Counted from the first letter of the stretch, positions 1 through 5,692 are shown. The stretch: 10,767 nucleotides of DNA from Candidatus Poseidoniaceae archaeon (GCA_029250345.1 JAQXFL010000141.1:1-10767), one strand, 5' to 3'. Notes: generated by a model from the letters alone, not told the origin. Made by a program: numbers and translations.

Positions 1-1
1 T

Positions 2-421
2 AACAGCCAAGCAGGTTCAGCATCTGCATTAGGAATATGGGACGGTGTGGGATTGTCAATATGGATACTCGGATTTGGCATTGAATCCGTAGCAGATATC
101 CAAAAAACAAGGTTCAACAACGAATCGAAGAATCAGGGCAAATGGATTGACAGTGGTTTGTGGGCCTACTCTCGGCACCCGAACTACTTGGGGGAAATCC
201 TACTATGGACCGGAATCGCCTTCTTTGGAATATCTAGCTTTACAGGTCTAGAAAAAGTTGCTTGGATTTCGCCCGTATTCATTTATTTACTGTTAACCAA
301 AGTCAGCGGAATCCCCATACTCGACCGTCGAGCATTGGAAAAGTGGGGAGATCATCACGAATATCAAAAATACAGGGATGAAACTCCTGCTCTTATTCCA
401 CGATTCAATAAGAAATCATAA
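2..421 (+). CDS. DUF1295 / steroid 5-alpha-reductase-like membrane protein, 5' partial
   Basis: This is the C-terminal 139 residues of a multi-pass membrane protein. The frame is open to the left edge, so the GTG at 47 is probably internal and the true start lies outside the window. Visible features are an Ala-Asp-Ile-Gln-Lys motif (about residues 31-35 of the visible part), then RHPNYLGE (58-65). Hydrophobic helices flank this core, and the tail is charged. This arrangement is typical of DUF1295 and the related steroid 5-alpha-reductase C-terminal and isoprenylcysteine methyltransferase folds, in which the RHPxYxGE region lies near the cofactor pocket. Known relatives reduce or methylate lipophilic substrates at the membrane; the substrate here cannot be read from sequence. 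The gene ends with TAA, and 94 nt separate it from the next gene on the same strand. Family assignment is fairly sure, function is not. Confidence 0.85.
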   Translation, partial: NSQAGSASALGIWDGVGLSIWILGFGIESVADIQKTRFNNESKNQGKWIDSGLWAYSRHPNYLGEILLWTGIAFFGISSFTGLEKVAWISPVFIYLLLTKVSGIPILDRRALEKWGDHHEYQKYRDETPALIPRFNKKS

Positions 422-460
422 TCTTGTCGAATGTGTTGGAATTGGAAAATCCATTGTTGT

Positions 461-479
461 GTTTTATCAGAATATACAC
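461..479 (+). promoter_or_regulatory. Possible AT-rich archaeal promoter before the hydrolase gene
   Basis: The only AT-rich TATA-like stretches in the 94-nt gap are TTTTATC (462-468) and AATATACA (471-478). If the second is used, transcription would start near 501, about 15 nt before the ATG. Neither is a strong match and there is no clear Shine-Dalgarno sequence. This is inference from spacing only. Confidence 0.25.
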
Positions 480-515
480 GAGCACATTTGAAGAGCCACA
501 CGGATTAGCACTCTC

Positions 516-1403
516 ATGGGCGAACAATTGACTGTACATTCACATTCTCCGTTTGAGATACATCACATACTCACCGGTTTGGAAAAAACTCCGGAGACCA
601 CGGTAGATGCGGAATTGCATCTTCCCGAAGGAGAAGGTCCGTTCGGGTGTGTGATTGCGCTTCATGGGAGCATGGGCTGGGGTTCTCATCACCAGGATCA
701 CATCAACGGTTGGCTTGCTGAAGGGCTTGCAGTTTGCAAGGTTCATTCGTTTACTTCCCGTTCGGTTGATTCTACGGTTGATGACCAACTCACTGTGACG
801 CATGCGATGATGCTCGTTGACGCTTTTCGCACCCGCTCGTTACTCCGACAAGATTCCCGAATTGGCAAGATTGGAATTACGGGTTGGAGTCTTGGAGGTA
901 CCGTGGCTTTGTATTCGTCTTGGTTACCAATTTGCGATGTTTTGGGTGAACCCTTTGATGCCCATTTGCCCTTTTATCCCGCAGCTCATCTGCGACCTGA
1001 GATCCAAAGATGGTCCAATTCACCGATTTTGATTCTTCACGGTGAAGCAGACGACTGGACACCACTTCATTTCGTGGAGAGCCTCATGCCTCAACTTCCG
1101 AATGCGAACTTGCACACCTATTCTGATGCTCACCATTCTTTCGACAGTGAGATGGAATACGAACTGCTCCCAAAGGCTGTTCACTTGAACAAGCGTACTG
1201 CTCGCATCGATAAGAACGGCCACATGTCTGGAAATCTTTTCCTCGGCATACGGTGGCCGTTGAATGAACGCTGGCACCGTAGATGGGTCATACGAATCTT
1301 ACGCAACAGGGGTGCGCATGTTGAGGGGAATCCCGCAGCGCGTGCAGACTCAATGGTGCGTGCCCGAGATTTCTTTATCGAGCAACTTTCTCACGTGAAG
1401 TGA
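516..1403 (+). CDS. Dienelactone hydrolase-like alpha/beta hydrolase
   Basis: This is a 295-residue cytoplasmic alpha/beta hydrolase with no signal peptide. The oxyanion-hole region is HGSMGWG (50-56). The nucleophile elbow is GWSLGG (123-128), with Ser125 as nucleophile. The acid is probably Asp179 in HGEADDWTP (175-183), and the base His207 in DAHHSFD (204-210). The order and spacing match the dienelactone hydrolase family. Classical members use Cys at the nucleophile position, so the Ser suggests an esterase or carboxylesterase-like activity rather than true dienelactone hydrolysis. The C-terminal 85 residues (about 211-295) are longer than in the minimal family fold and are rich in Arg and His. 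The substrate is unknown. The ATG at 516 leaves a normal N-terminal beta-strand region. The neighbour upstream is a membrane enzyme on the same strand; the next gene converges. Confidence 0.85.
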   Translation: MGEQLTVHSHSPFEIHHILTGLEKTPETTVDAELHLPEGEGPFGCVIALHGSMGWGSHHQDHINGWLAEGLAVCKVHSFTSRSVDSTVDDQLTVTHAMMLVDAFRTRSLLRQDSRIGKIGITGWSLGGTVALYSSWLPICDVLGEPFDAHLPFYPAAHLRPEIQRWSNSPILILHGEADDWTPLHFVESLMPQLPNANLHTYSDAHHSFDSEMEYELLPKAVHLNKRTARIDKNGHMSGNLFLGIRWPLNERWHRRWVIRILRNRGAHVEGNPAARADSMVRARDFFIEQLSHVK

Positions 1404-1423
1404 GGTTGTTTCAGAACCTTCGT

Positions 1424-1570
1424 TCAGTTTCCACAGCCGCAGCCAGTGGTTTGGCAAGAAGCGTCAGTGGTCTCGGCGACCGGTTTTTCGACGGTTTCCT
1501 TCTTTGGTCGTCGGCGGATAATGGATGGCATTCGAACTTTACGCTGGTTTTGAGCAGTACGGCGGTTCAT
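1424..1570 (-). CDS. 48-aa basic protein with Cys-rich tail, unknown function
   Basis: This small minus-strand gene fills most of the 353-nt gap after the hydrolase. The N-terminal half is strongly basic (several Arg and Lys, including an RRRPKK run at 19-24). The C-terminus ends in C-x4-C-x-C-G-N with cysteines at 39, 44 and 46. Such a tail could bind a metal or Fe-S cluster, but that is inference. Codon choice is regular and free of rare-looking codons, with CGN for Arg and C/T-ending codons as in the neighbours, which supports real coding. The frame also opens at an ATG at 1657 (77 aa). I prefer 1570 because a TATA-like ATAATATTA (minus strand, 1615-1623) lies about 49 nt upstream and would sit inside the longer version. 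A GGAGGGG lies 14 nt before the ATG, longer than normal spacing. It converges on the hydrolase with 20 nt between stops. Confidence 0.55.
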   Translation of the reverse strand: MNRRTAQNQRKVRMPSIIRRRPKKETVEKPVAETTDASCQTTGCGCGN

Positions 1571-1614
1571 GTTGTTGCCTTGTACCCCTCCAATAATAAC
1601 TTTATCCAAGTTGG

Positions 1615-1623
1615 TAATATTAT
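1615..1623 (-). promoter_or_regulatory. TATA-like box for the small Cys-tail gene
   Basis: On the minus strand this reads ATAATATTA. With normal archaeal spacing of about 26 nt from box centre to start, transcription would begin near 1593 and give a leader of about 23 nt before the ATG at 1570. It supports the shorter reading of the gene. No experimental support is available. Confidence 0.35.
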
Positions 1624-1756
1624 GCGCGGTGAGCAGTAATCTTTGTCTGATTCCCATTTGAAGGGCAAGTATTTGTTCCCACTGTAATGAATTTCACCTG
1701 AGTATCTCATACATGCTGTCAAAGAGTTTTCAAGTAACCGACTTGCGGCATTCTTC

Positions 1757-2686
1757 ATGGTTGACCTTCTGGGCTACGGCGAGAAGGACTCAACGGCTCA
1801 AAGCCTTTTCACATTGGCTTTCATTGCAGGGTTGACTTTGTACTTCTTTTTTCAGTGGGAAATGAACGACTTGTTACTTGAGTCGTTCTCGTCCTTCCAT
1901 TCTTCGACGTTCCCACTTGTTTTGGTTTTCATTTGGAGGTTGCTCTGTCTTGTGGTTGGTGCAAGTGCTCTTGTTTTCATGTATCGGATGGAGACAGGAA
2001 CCATGATTATCATCGACCATGAGACGCGTAAAGAACGGTTGACGCACCCTGTGAAGTTTGAGAAGTTCGTCACATTCAGCAGTTGGACGCTTCTTTCGAA
2101 CTTTGCATACTTTCTTGTTGCAGCCATCGCAACCTACTTTGTACTCGTCGAACAAGACTTGCCGCAATGGGTTGAGGCATTCCAGGTGGCTTTGTTTTCG
2201 ACAGCGATTGGTGCAGCCTTCCTCACATCGACCATTGTACGCTTGGTGATTTTACCTGGTGAGGTTCAACAACGGCGCAATCACGATCACCAATTTCTGT
2301 TCCACAACCAAATCATGCACAACTTTGCTGCAATTTTCCTCGCCGTTGAAATCCTTGTCGCCCAACCTCAGCTCCAACCGGAGTTTGCTCTTTTCGGACT
2401 GTTACTTGGCGTAGTTTATGCGGCATTCGCATATCCATTTGCAGCGTTTTGGAAGGGTTACTATGTCTACGGTTTCATCGATCCCCGATTGAAGTATGCT
2501 CCTTTCCTTCAATCCGGATTGGCAGGAGCCATTTCGGTGTTCTATCTCGGTTTGTGGCTTAGCAGTGAATTGGTTTCATACAATTTTGTTCTCGGATTCC
2601 TGCTACTACTTTTATGGGTCTCTCGAATCGTTCAATTCAAATCAGCACTTCCAAAGGAGTCAGAACTTTCATTCCCCACCCAATAA
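1757..2686 (+). CDS. Multi-pass membrane protein resembling FAR-17a/AIG1 family
   Basis: A 309-residue integral membrane protein with about seven or eight hydrophobic segments (about 17-33, 52-76, 109-130, 142-166, 187-202, 209-231, 250-268, 272-291). The core contains KFVTF (103-107, Thr106) and FHNQIMHN (182-189, His188) followed by Glu198. In human AIG1 and ADTRP, which hydrolyse fatty-acid esters of hydroxy fatty acids, the catalytic pair is a Thr in a KYLTF-like motif and a His in an NHGMHT motif. There, as here, a Glu follows ten residues after the His. The matching residues, spacing and topology suggest the same fold and a threonine-hydrolase or lipid-related role; this is recalled from memory, not aligned. 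The protein is longer than human AIG1 (about 240 aa), with an extra N-terminal pair of helices. ATG at 1757 gives a short polar N-terminus before the first helix. The gene stands alone, divergent from the Cys-tail gene. Confidence 0.6.
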   Translation: MVDLLGYGEKDSTAQSLFTLAFIAGLTLYFFFQWEMNDLLLESFSSFHSSTFPLVLVFIWRLLCLVVGASALVFMYRMETGTMIIIDHETRKERLTHPVKFEKFVTFSSWTLLSNFAYFLVAAIATYFVLVEQDLPQWVEAFQVALFSTAIGAAFLTSTIVRLVILPGEVQQRRNHDHQFLFHNQIMHNFAAIFLAVEILVAQPQLQPEFALFGLLLGVVYAAFAYPFAAFWKGYYVYGFIDPRLKYAPFLQSGLAGAISVFYLGLWLSSELVSYNFVLGFLLLLLWVSRIVQFKSALPKESELSFPTQ

Positions 2687-2690
2687 CGGC

Positions 2691-2846
2691 TCATACGAAG
2701 TAAAAGTATGCTGGCACAATGGAAAATACTGCGATATAGATGAGTGCTTTTAGTGGCCGAACCCACCACCGATTCTCTTCAGCATCCATAAACTCTCCAA
2801 CGGCATCGACAACATGTTCAATCGGTAGCAGTGCTTCAACGGCCAT
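2691..2846 (-). CDS. 51-aa single-pass membrane microprotein
   Basis: A short minus-strand ORF with ATG start and TGA stop, below the usual length cut-off. Residues 1-32 are soluble and acidic to neutral, with several Glu and Asp, then a WW-V-R segment. Residues 33-51 form one hydrophobic helix that runs to the C-terminus (Ala, Leu, Ile, Tyr, Val, Phe rich), the layout of a small tail-anchored protein. Codon use is even and like that of neighbouring genes. It lies 20 nt downstream of another small ORF (2867-3010) that overlaps the 210-aa gene, so the three may be one transcript. Its stop is 4 nt from the stop of the convergent AIG1-like gene, which is tight packing expected of a real gene. 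A TTTAAC at 2866-2871 (minus strand) about 20 nt upstream could instead serve as a leaderless promoter. Function unknown. Confidence 0.55.
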   Translation of the reverse strand: MAVEALLPIEHVVDAVGEFMDAEENRWWVRPLKALIYIAVFSIVPAYFYFV

Positions 2847-2866
2847 GTGTCTGTTATGATTACGGG

Positions 2867-3010
2867 TTAAATGAATCTTGTTCCGTTTTTAGAATCGACT
2901 TCACCTTTCGTCTTTTGGCTGCTTGCCCATTGTCGAAGTATTCGCTTCATACCTCGTTTCCTCTGCAATTCGATTCTCCCAAGTATATCTTCACTTGTGA
3001 GGGTATTCAT
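2867..3010 (-). CDS. Possible 47-aa basic small protein
   Basis: A minus-strand ORF with ATG start and TAA stop that overlaps the last 20 nt of the 210-aa gene and ends 20 nt before the next small gene. The predicted product is soluble, mostly helical in character and Lys/Arg-rich, with Ser-Glu-Asp near the N-terminus and an RKRGMKR patch around 17-23. It has no Cys and no membrane segment. Codon use is less regular than in the neighbours (several AGA, AGG and ATA), so a chance ORF is a real possibility. The main support is the tidy overlap and spacing, which would tile the 144-nt gap. No family recognised. Confidence 0.35.
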   Translation of the reverse strand: MNTLTSEDILGRIELQRKRGMKRILRQWASSQKTKGEVDSKNGTRFI

Positions 3011-3623
3011 GCCAAAATATATCCCATTTCGACGGCATCATAACGTAATCATAGTCAAATCCACTGCCAGTGCCGTGTGAATTGAAGCAAAATATGCTGT
3101 GTGACGCAACTTTTTGTCCTTCCATTTTGCAGAGGGCGAAATACGTCCAACACAACTTGCCTGAATGGTTCCAAATTTGGTTTGGTTCGCCAAACTCGTC
3201 TCGAATCTCTTCTTGAGTAGAGCCATAGAACTCATATATTTCTTGTGGAGTATATGTTTTACTTCTACTGCGGTGCACCGTAGATATGAGGTTCGGATCG
3301 TAAGGTAAGGTTGGATTGAGCATGTTGGCAATGGAGGGTACTTTTTCCCACCCGTTTCCATGGAAGAACACACTCCAGACGCCGTTTTGTTTCTGACAAC
3401 AAGCGATGACATCCTGGCTTGAAAATCCACTGGTCGCAATTCGTACGGGTTCTTCTGGGCGATTGAACGAGCTGCATGTGACTTCAAGCCAGTAGACTCC
3501 CTCACTCGGGATGACGTCATGAAGTTTCCAATTACCGTCGTCATCCGGAAACAAGCCTGTGCACATTTTTTCAAAATGAGGTTTGAAATCGACCATGCCT
3601 AATCTACCATCGTATCGAGACAC
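2991..3623 (-). CDS. Hypothetical protein, 210 aa, Cys- and Trp-containing
   Basis: A probable soluble protein with no membrane helix or signal peptide and no family I can name. It has seven Cys (21, 50, 75, 76, 158, 165, 179), many aromatic residues and two apparent lobes. The first (about 27-95) is beta-rich. In the second, an EEIRDEFGEPNQIW segment (138-151) is followed by CWTYFAL (158-164); this loosely recalls the 'V...fG.P....W.Y' pattern of SmpA/BamE-like small domains, a weak resemblance only. Codon pattern supports coding along the full length. The start is unsure: GTG at 3623 has no clear Shine-Dalgarno, ATG at 3596 (Met10) is a good alternative, and the frame stays open for about 18 further codons upstream without an ATG. 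Its 3' end overlaps a possible 47-aa gene. It is divergent from the cold-shock gene. Confidence 0.6.
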   Translation of the reverse strand: MSRYDGRLGMVDFKPHFEKMCTGLFPDDDGNWKLHDVIPSEGVYWLEVTCSSFNRPEEPVRIATSGFSSQDVIACCQKQNGVWSVFFHGNGWEKVPSIANMLNPTLPYDPNLISTVHRSRSKTYTPQEIYEFYGSTQEEIRDEFGEPNQIWNHSGKLCWTYFALCKMEGQKVASHSIFCFNSHGTGSGFDYDYVMMPSKWDIFWHEYPHK

Positions 3624-3730
3624 ATGCAGTGCTGCAGTTGTCGAACTATCAATACATCGTCTTTGATGCCTCGCCGTTCAAATCCCAACTCAGCAGAAAC
3701 AAGGTTTAGGCGGGGGTATTGTCACTCAAC

Positions 3731-3738
3731 ATAATATA
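3731..3738 (+). promoter_or_regulatory. TATA-like box for a leaderless csp-cutA transcript
   Basis: The sequence ATAATATA is centred about 25 nt before the GTG of the cold-shock gene. That is the normal archaeal distance from TATA box to transcription start, so the mRNA would begin at or next to the start codon. The absence of a Shine-Dalgarno motif before the GTG agrees with this. It is the clearest archaeal-type promoter in the window. Confidence 0.5.
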
Positions 3739-3759
3739 CCACTTGTTGAAGCACAACCC

Positions 3760-3951
3760 GTGGCACAAGGTACAGTAAAGTGGTTTAACCAAACAAAAGG
3801 ATACGGATTCATTGAACGAGAGGGCGGAGACGACCTCTTCGTTCACATCTCCGAAGTAGAAGGAGAAATCCAAGACGGTGACACCGTCAACTTCGAAGTC
3901 GGTGAAGGTCCAAAAGGACCGAACGCCGTAAGTGTCAGCAAAGTTGAATGA
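3760..3951 (+). CDS. Cold-shock domain protein (CspA family)
   Basis: A 63-residue single cold-shock domain, slightly shorter than bacterial CspA (about 70). It binds single-stranded RNA or DNA and is expected to act as an RNA chaperone in the cytoplasm. Both RNA-binding motifs are present: RNP1 as KGYGFI (13-18) and RNP2 as DLFVHI (25-30). The N-terminal GTVKWFN segment (4-10) supplies the usual Trp8 and Phe9. The product is acidic overall, with many Glu and Asp in the second half. GTG at 3760 is the start because the family begins two or three residues before GTVKWFN. The stop overlaps the next gene as ATGA. The upstream TATA-like box suggests a leaderless mRNA, so the long cold-sensing leader of E. 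coli cspA is absent here. Confidence 0.95.
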   Translation: MAQGTVKWFNQTKGYGFIEREGGDDLFVHISEVEGEIQDGDTVNFEVGEGPKGPNAVSVSKVE

Positions 3952-4328
3952 GCATAACAAGTATTGAGGACCTCTCGTCCTCATCTCTGTTTATGTCCGA
4001 ACAACTGCTGATTGTCCTCACCACTCTTCCCTCTGAATGGGAGGAGTTCAGGGTGGGGTCTTTTGCACAACTTCTTCTTGAATCTGGCGCAGCTTGTGTC
4101 GAATATTCGCCTGTACGCTCTGTTTATAGGTGGGAAGGCCAAGTGACTTCTTCAAAAGAGTGGAAACTCGAGATTAAGTCCACGTTATCTTTGAAGGCGC
4201 GACTTTTGGACGCTTTGAAACTCCATCATCCATACGATGTTCCACAACTCGTTTACTTGACAGCGGAAACATCAGAACTCTATGCGAATTGGGCTGCTCA
4301 AGATCTCTCTGTTGGTGAGGAGGTTTGA
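3948..4328 (+). CDS. cutA: CutA divalent-cation tolerance protein
   Basis: A CutA1-family protein; these form very stable trimers of a ferredoxin-like fold and are linked to copper and other divalent-metal tolerance, though the molecular role is unsettled. Diagnostic pieces (126-aa numbering) are IVLTT (22-26), AACV (48-51), VRSVYRWEG (56-64), a lysine-containing beta strand (IKSTL, 76-80), HPYDVP (94-99) and YANW (112-115). Two starts are possible. ATG at 3948 overlaps the cold-shock stop as ATGA, suggesting translational coupling, but adds a Ser-rich 15-residue extension. ATG at 3993 gives 111 residues, the usual CutA length, beginning just before the first beta strand. I list the longer form because of the overlap; the shorter may be the true protein. 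No Cys-His metal site beyond Cys50 is evident. Confidence 0.88.
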   Translation: MSITSIEDLSSSSLFMSEQLLIVLTTLPSEWEEFRVGSFAQLLLESGAACVEYSPVRSVYRWEGQVTSSKEWKLEIKSTLSLKARLLDALKLHHPYDVPQLVYLTAETSELYANWAAQDLSVGEEV

Positions 4329-4414
4329 GTTTGGAAATGTGGGTCGATGTTTGGAGCGGAGTTGGAGTGGAAACACACCTTCGTCCAGTGTAGTTTCTAC
4401 ATTCAAAAACCGGC

Positions 4415-4422
4415 CTTTATAG
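4415..4422 (+). promoter_or_regulatory. Distal TATA-like box upstream of nrdB
   Basis: CTTTATAG fits the archaeal TATA pattern well and is preceded by CCGGC. Transcription from here would begin near 4445 and give a leader of about 140 nt before nrdB, long for an archaeon. The leader would contain the paired TCGCGA palindromes and the 44-codon basic ORF noted elsewhere. Confidence 0.35.
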
Positions 4423-4483
4423 TCTATGGCTAAAACATTCGATTAACAGACAACTGAGCCACTTTTTAGCAATGGTGAAACGC

Positions 4484-4511
4484 TCGCGAAAACGGCATCT
4501 CGCATCGCGAT
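4484..4511. promoter_or_regulatory. Paired TCGCGA palindromes, possible operator before nrdB
   Basis: TCGCGA occurs at 4484-4489 and again at 4505-4510, the second inside the 8-nt palindrome ATCGCGAT (4504-4511). The start-to-start distance is 21 bp, two turns of the helix, so both would face the same side of DNA. They lie just upstream of the proximal TATA-like box (4523-4530), where a regulator could act on RNR expression. It does not match the NrdR box known from bacteria. The motif is short and chance is possible. Confidence 0.25.
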
Positions 4512-4522
4512 TTGGGGGAGAA

Positions 4523-4530
4523 CATTATAC
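4523..4530 (+). promoter_or_regulatory. Proximal TATA-like box for nrdB
   Basis: CATTATAC would place the start of transcription near 4552, giving a leader of about 35 nt that contains the Shine-Dalgarno sequence at 4573-4579. This is the more ordinary of the two candidate promoters for nrdB. Confidence 0.35.
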
Positions 4531-4572
4531 ACTTCCTCGGAGGGCAAATAAATTCCAGCGCGTGAAAGAAAC

Positions 4573-4579
4573 GAGGGGG
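4573..4579 (+). promoter_or_regulatory. Shine-Dalgarno sequence of nrdB
   Basis: GAGGGGG ends 7 nt before the ATG at 4587, a good match in position to the 16S rRNA 3' end. It fixes the nrdB start at 4587. Confidence 0.6.
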
Positions 4580-4586
4580 ATGAGTC

Positions 4587-5633
4587 ATGGTCATAGAACA
4601 CGGTAATAAATCGAGCCAAAATGATGGATTTGAATTGGATCTTTCACAAGAACATATTGAGCCAATGCTCCAAGAGAACTTGGATCGTTTCGTGCTGTTC
4701 CCAATTCAGCATTCTGATATATGGGAAATGTACAAAATGGAACAAGCTTCATTTTGGACGGCTGAAGAAATCGACCTCGCTGAGGACTTGAAGGACTGGA
4801 AAGAACTGAATGAGAATGAAAAGCATTTTTTGAAGCACATTCTCGCCTTCTTTGCTGCGAGTGATGGTATCGTTAACGAGAATCTCGTGATGAACTTCTC
4901 GAACGAGGTTTGCTGGCCAGAAGCCCGAGCCTTCTATGGATTCCAAATCATGATGGAGAACATCCACGCAGAGACTTACTCTCTTCTCATTGACACCTAC
5001 ATTACCGATGAGAACGAAAAGGATCACTTGTTCAAGGCACTTGAAACCGTGCCTTCTGTCAAGAAGAAGGGCGAATGGGCAATGCGCTGGCTTTCCCGTA
5101 AGCGAGGTTCATTTGCTGAGCGACTGGTTGCATTTGCAGCTATCGAAGGAATTTTCTTTTCCGGTTCGTTCTGTGCAATCTTTTGGCTCAAGAAGCGTGG
5201 ACTCATGCCAGGACTGACCTTCTCAAATGAACTCATTTCCCGTGATGAAGGTTTGCACTGTGATTTCGCTTGCTTGTTGCACAACAAGTTGCTGAAGGGT
5301 GCTGGTGAAAACGTTATTCGAAGCATTATCGCTGAAGCTGTGGAAATCGAAATCGAATTCGTTACCAACGCACTTCCTGTTTCTCTCATTGGAATGAACT
5401 CTGATTTGATGAAGCAATACATCCAATTCGTGGCTGACCGATTGCTCGTTGCTCTTGGCGCAACGAAACTCTACAATGTTGGGAATCCATTCCCTTGGAT
5501 GGAAATGATCTCGATGCAAGGAAAAACCAATTTCTTCGAGAAGCGAGTCGCCGAATACCAAAAGGCTGGTGTCATGGACAATTCAACACTTGGAAGCGTT
5601 CAACAGCGCTTCTCTGTAGACGAAGACTTTTGA
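4587..5633 (+). CDS. nrdB: Class I ribonucleotide reductase, small (radical) subunit R2
   Basis: This 348-residue subunit houses the diiron-tyrosyl radical that starts reduction of ribonucleotides to dNTPs. All expected residues are present: Asp93, Glu124, His127, Glu187, Glu221 and His224 as metal ligands, and Tyr131 as the radical tyrosine in ENIHAETY (124-131). Spacings between them equal those of mouse R2 (139, 170, 173, 177, 233, 267, 270). Blocks such as AASDGIVNENLV, LKKRGLMPGLTFSNELISRD and GKTNFFEKR are nearly those of animal R2, and the acidic C-terminus ending FSVDEDF resembles the eukaryotic R1-docking peptide. This is therefore an oxygen-dependent, eukaryote-like class I enzyme, not the Phe-containing class Ic type. 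It lies 59 nt before nrdA; the order B then A is the reverse of E. coli nrdAB. The start has a good Shine-Dalgarno. Confidence 0.97.
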   Translation: MVIEHGNKSSQNDGFELDLSQEHIEPMLQENLDRFVLFPIQHSDIWEMYKMEQASFWTAEEIDLAEDLKDWKELNENEKHFLKHILAFFAASDGIVNENLVMNFSNEVCWPEARAFYGFQIMMENIHAETYSLLIDTYITDENEKDHLFKALETVPSVKKKGEWAMRWLSRKRGSFAERLVAFAAIEGIFFSGSFCAIFWLKKRGLMPGLTFSNELISRDEGLHCDFACLLHNKLLKGAGENVIRSIIAEAVEIEIEFVTNALPVSLIGMNSDLMKQYIQFVADRLLVALGATKLYNVGNPFPWMEMISMQGKTNFFEKRVAEYQKAGVMDNSTLGSVQQRFSVDEDF

Positions 5634-5642
5634 ACCGTATTC

Positions 5643-5650
5643 AATTATAG
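5643..5650 (+). promoter_or_regulatory. Possible TATA-like box between nrdB and nrdA
   Basis: AATTATAG lies in the 59-nt spacer and would give a start near 5673 with a leader of about 20 nt, still containing the nrdA Shine-Dalgarno. If used, nrdA could be transcribed on its own as well as from upstream. Weak evidence. Confidence 0.25.
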
Positions 5651-5680
5651 GAACTTACTGCGAATTCACTGAGAACACAT

Positions 5681-5685
5681 GGAGG
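5681..5685 (+). promoter_or_regulatory. Shine-Dalgarno sequence of nrdA
   Basis: GGAGG ends 7 nt before the ATG at 5693, a perfect core match at ideal spacing. It selects this ATG rather than the in-frame ATG two codons later. Confidence 0.75.
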
Positions 5686-5692
5686 ACGAAAA

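Noticed and set aside
1400..1639. Plus-strand 79-codon ORF starting with GTG in the hydrolase stop
   Set aside because: Low-quality composition and no family resemblance; the opposite strand of the same stretch has a far better codon pattern and a Cys-motif product.
3038..3574. 178-codon minus-strand frame overlapping the 210-aa gene
   Set aside because: The two frames compete; the 210-aa frame has the better codon pattern and a more protein-like composition.
3666..3700. GTTCAAATCC stretch recalling a tRNA T-loop
   Set aside because: The flanking bases do not form a 5-bp T-stem and no acceptor, D or anticodon arm can be drawn.
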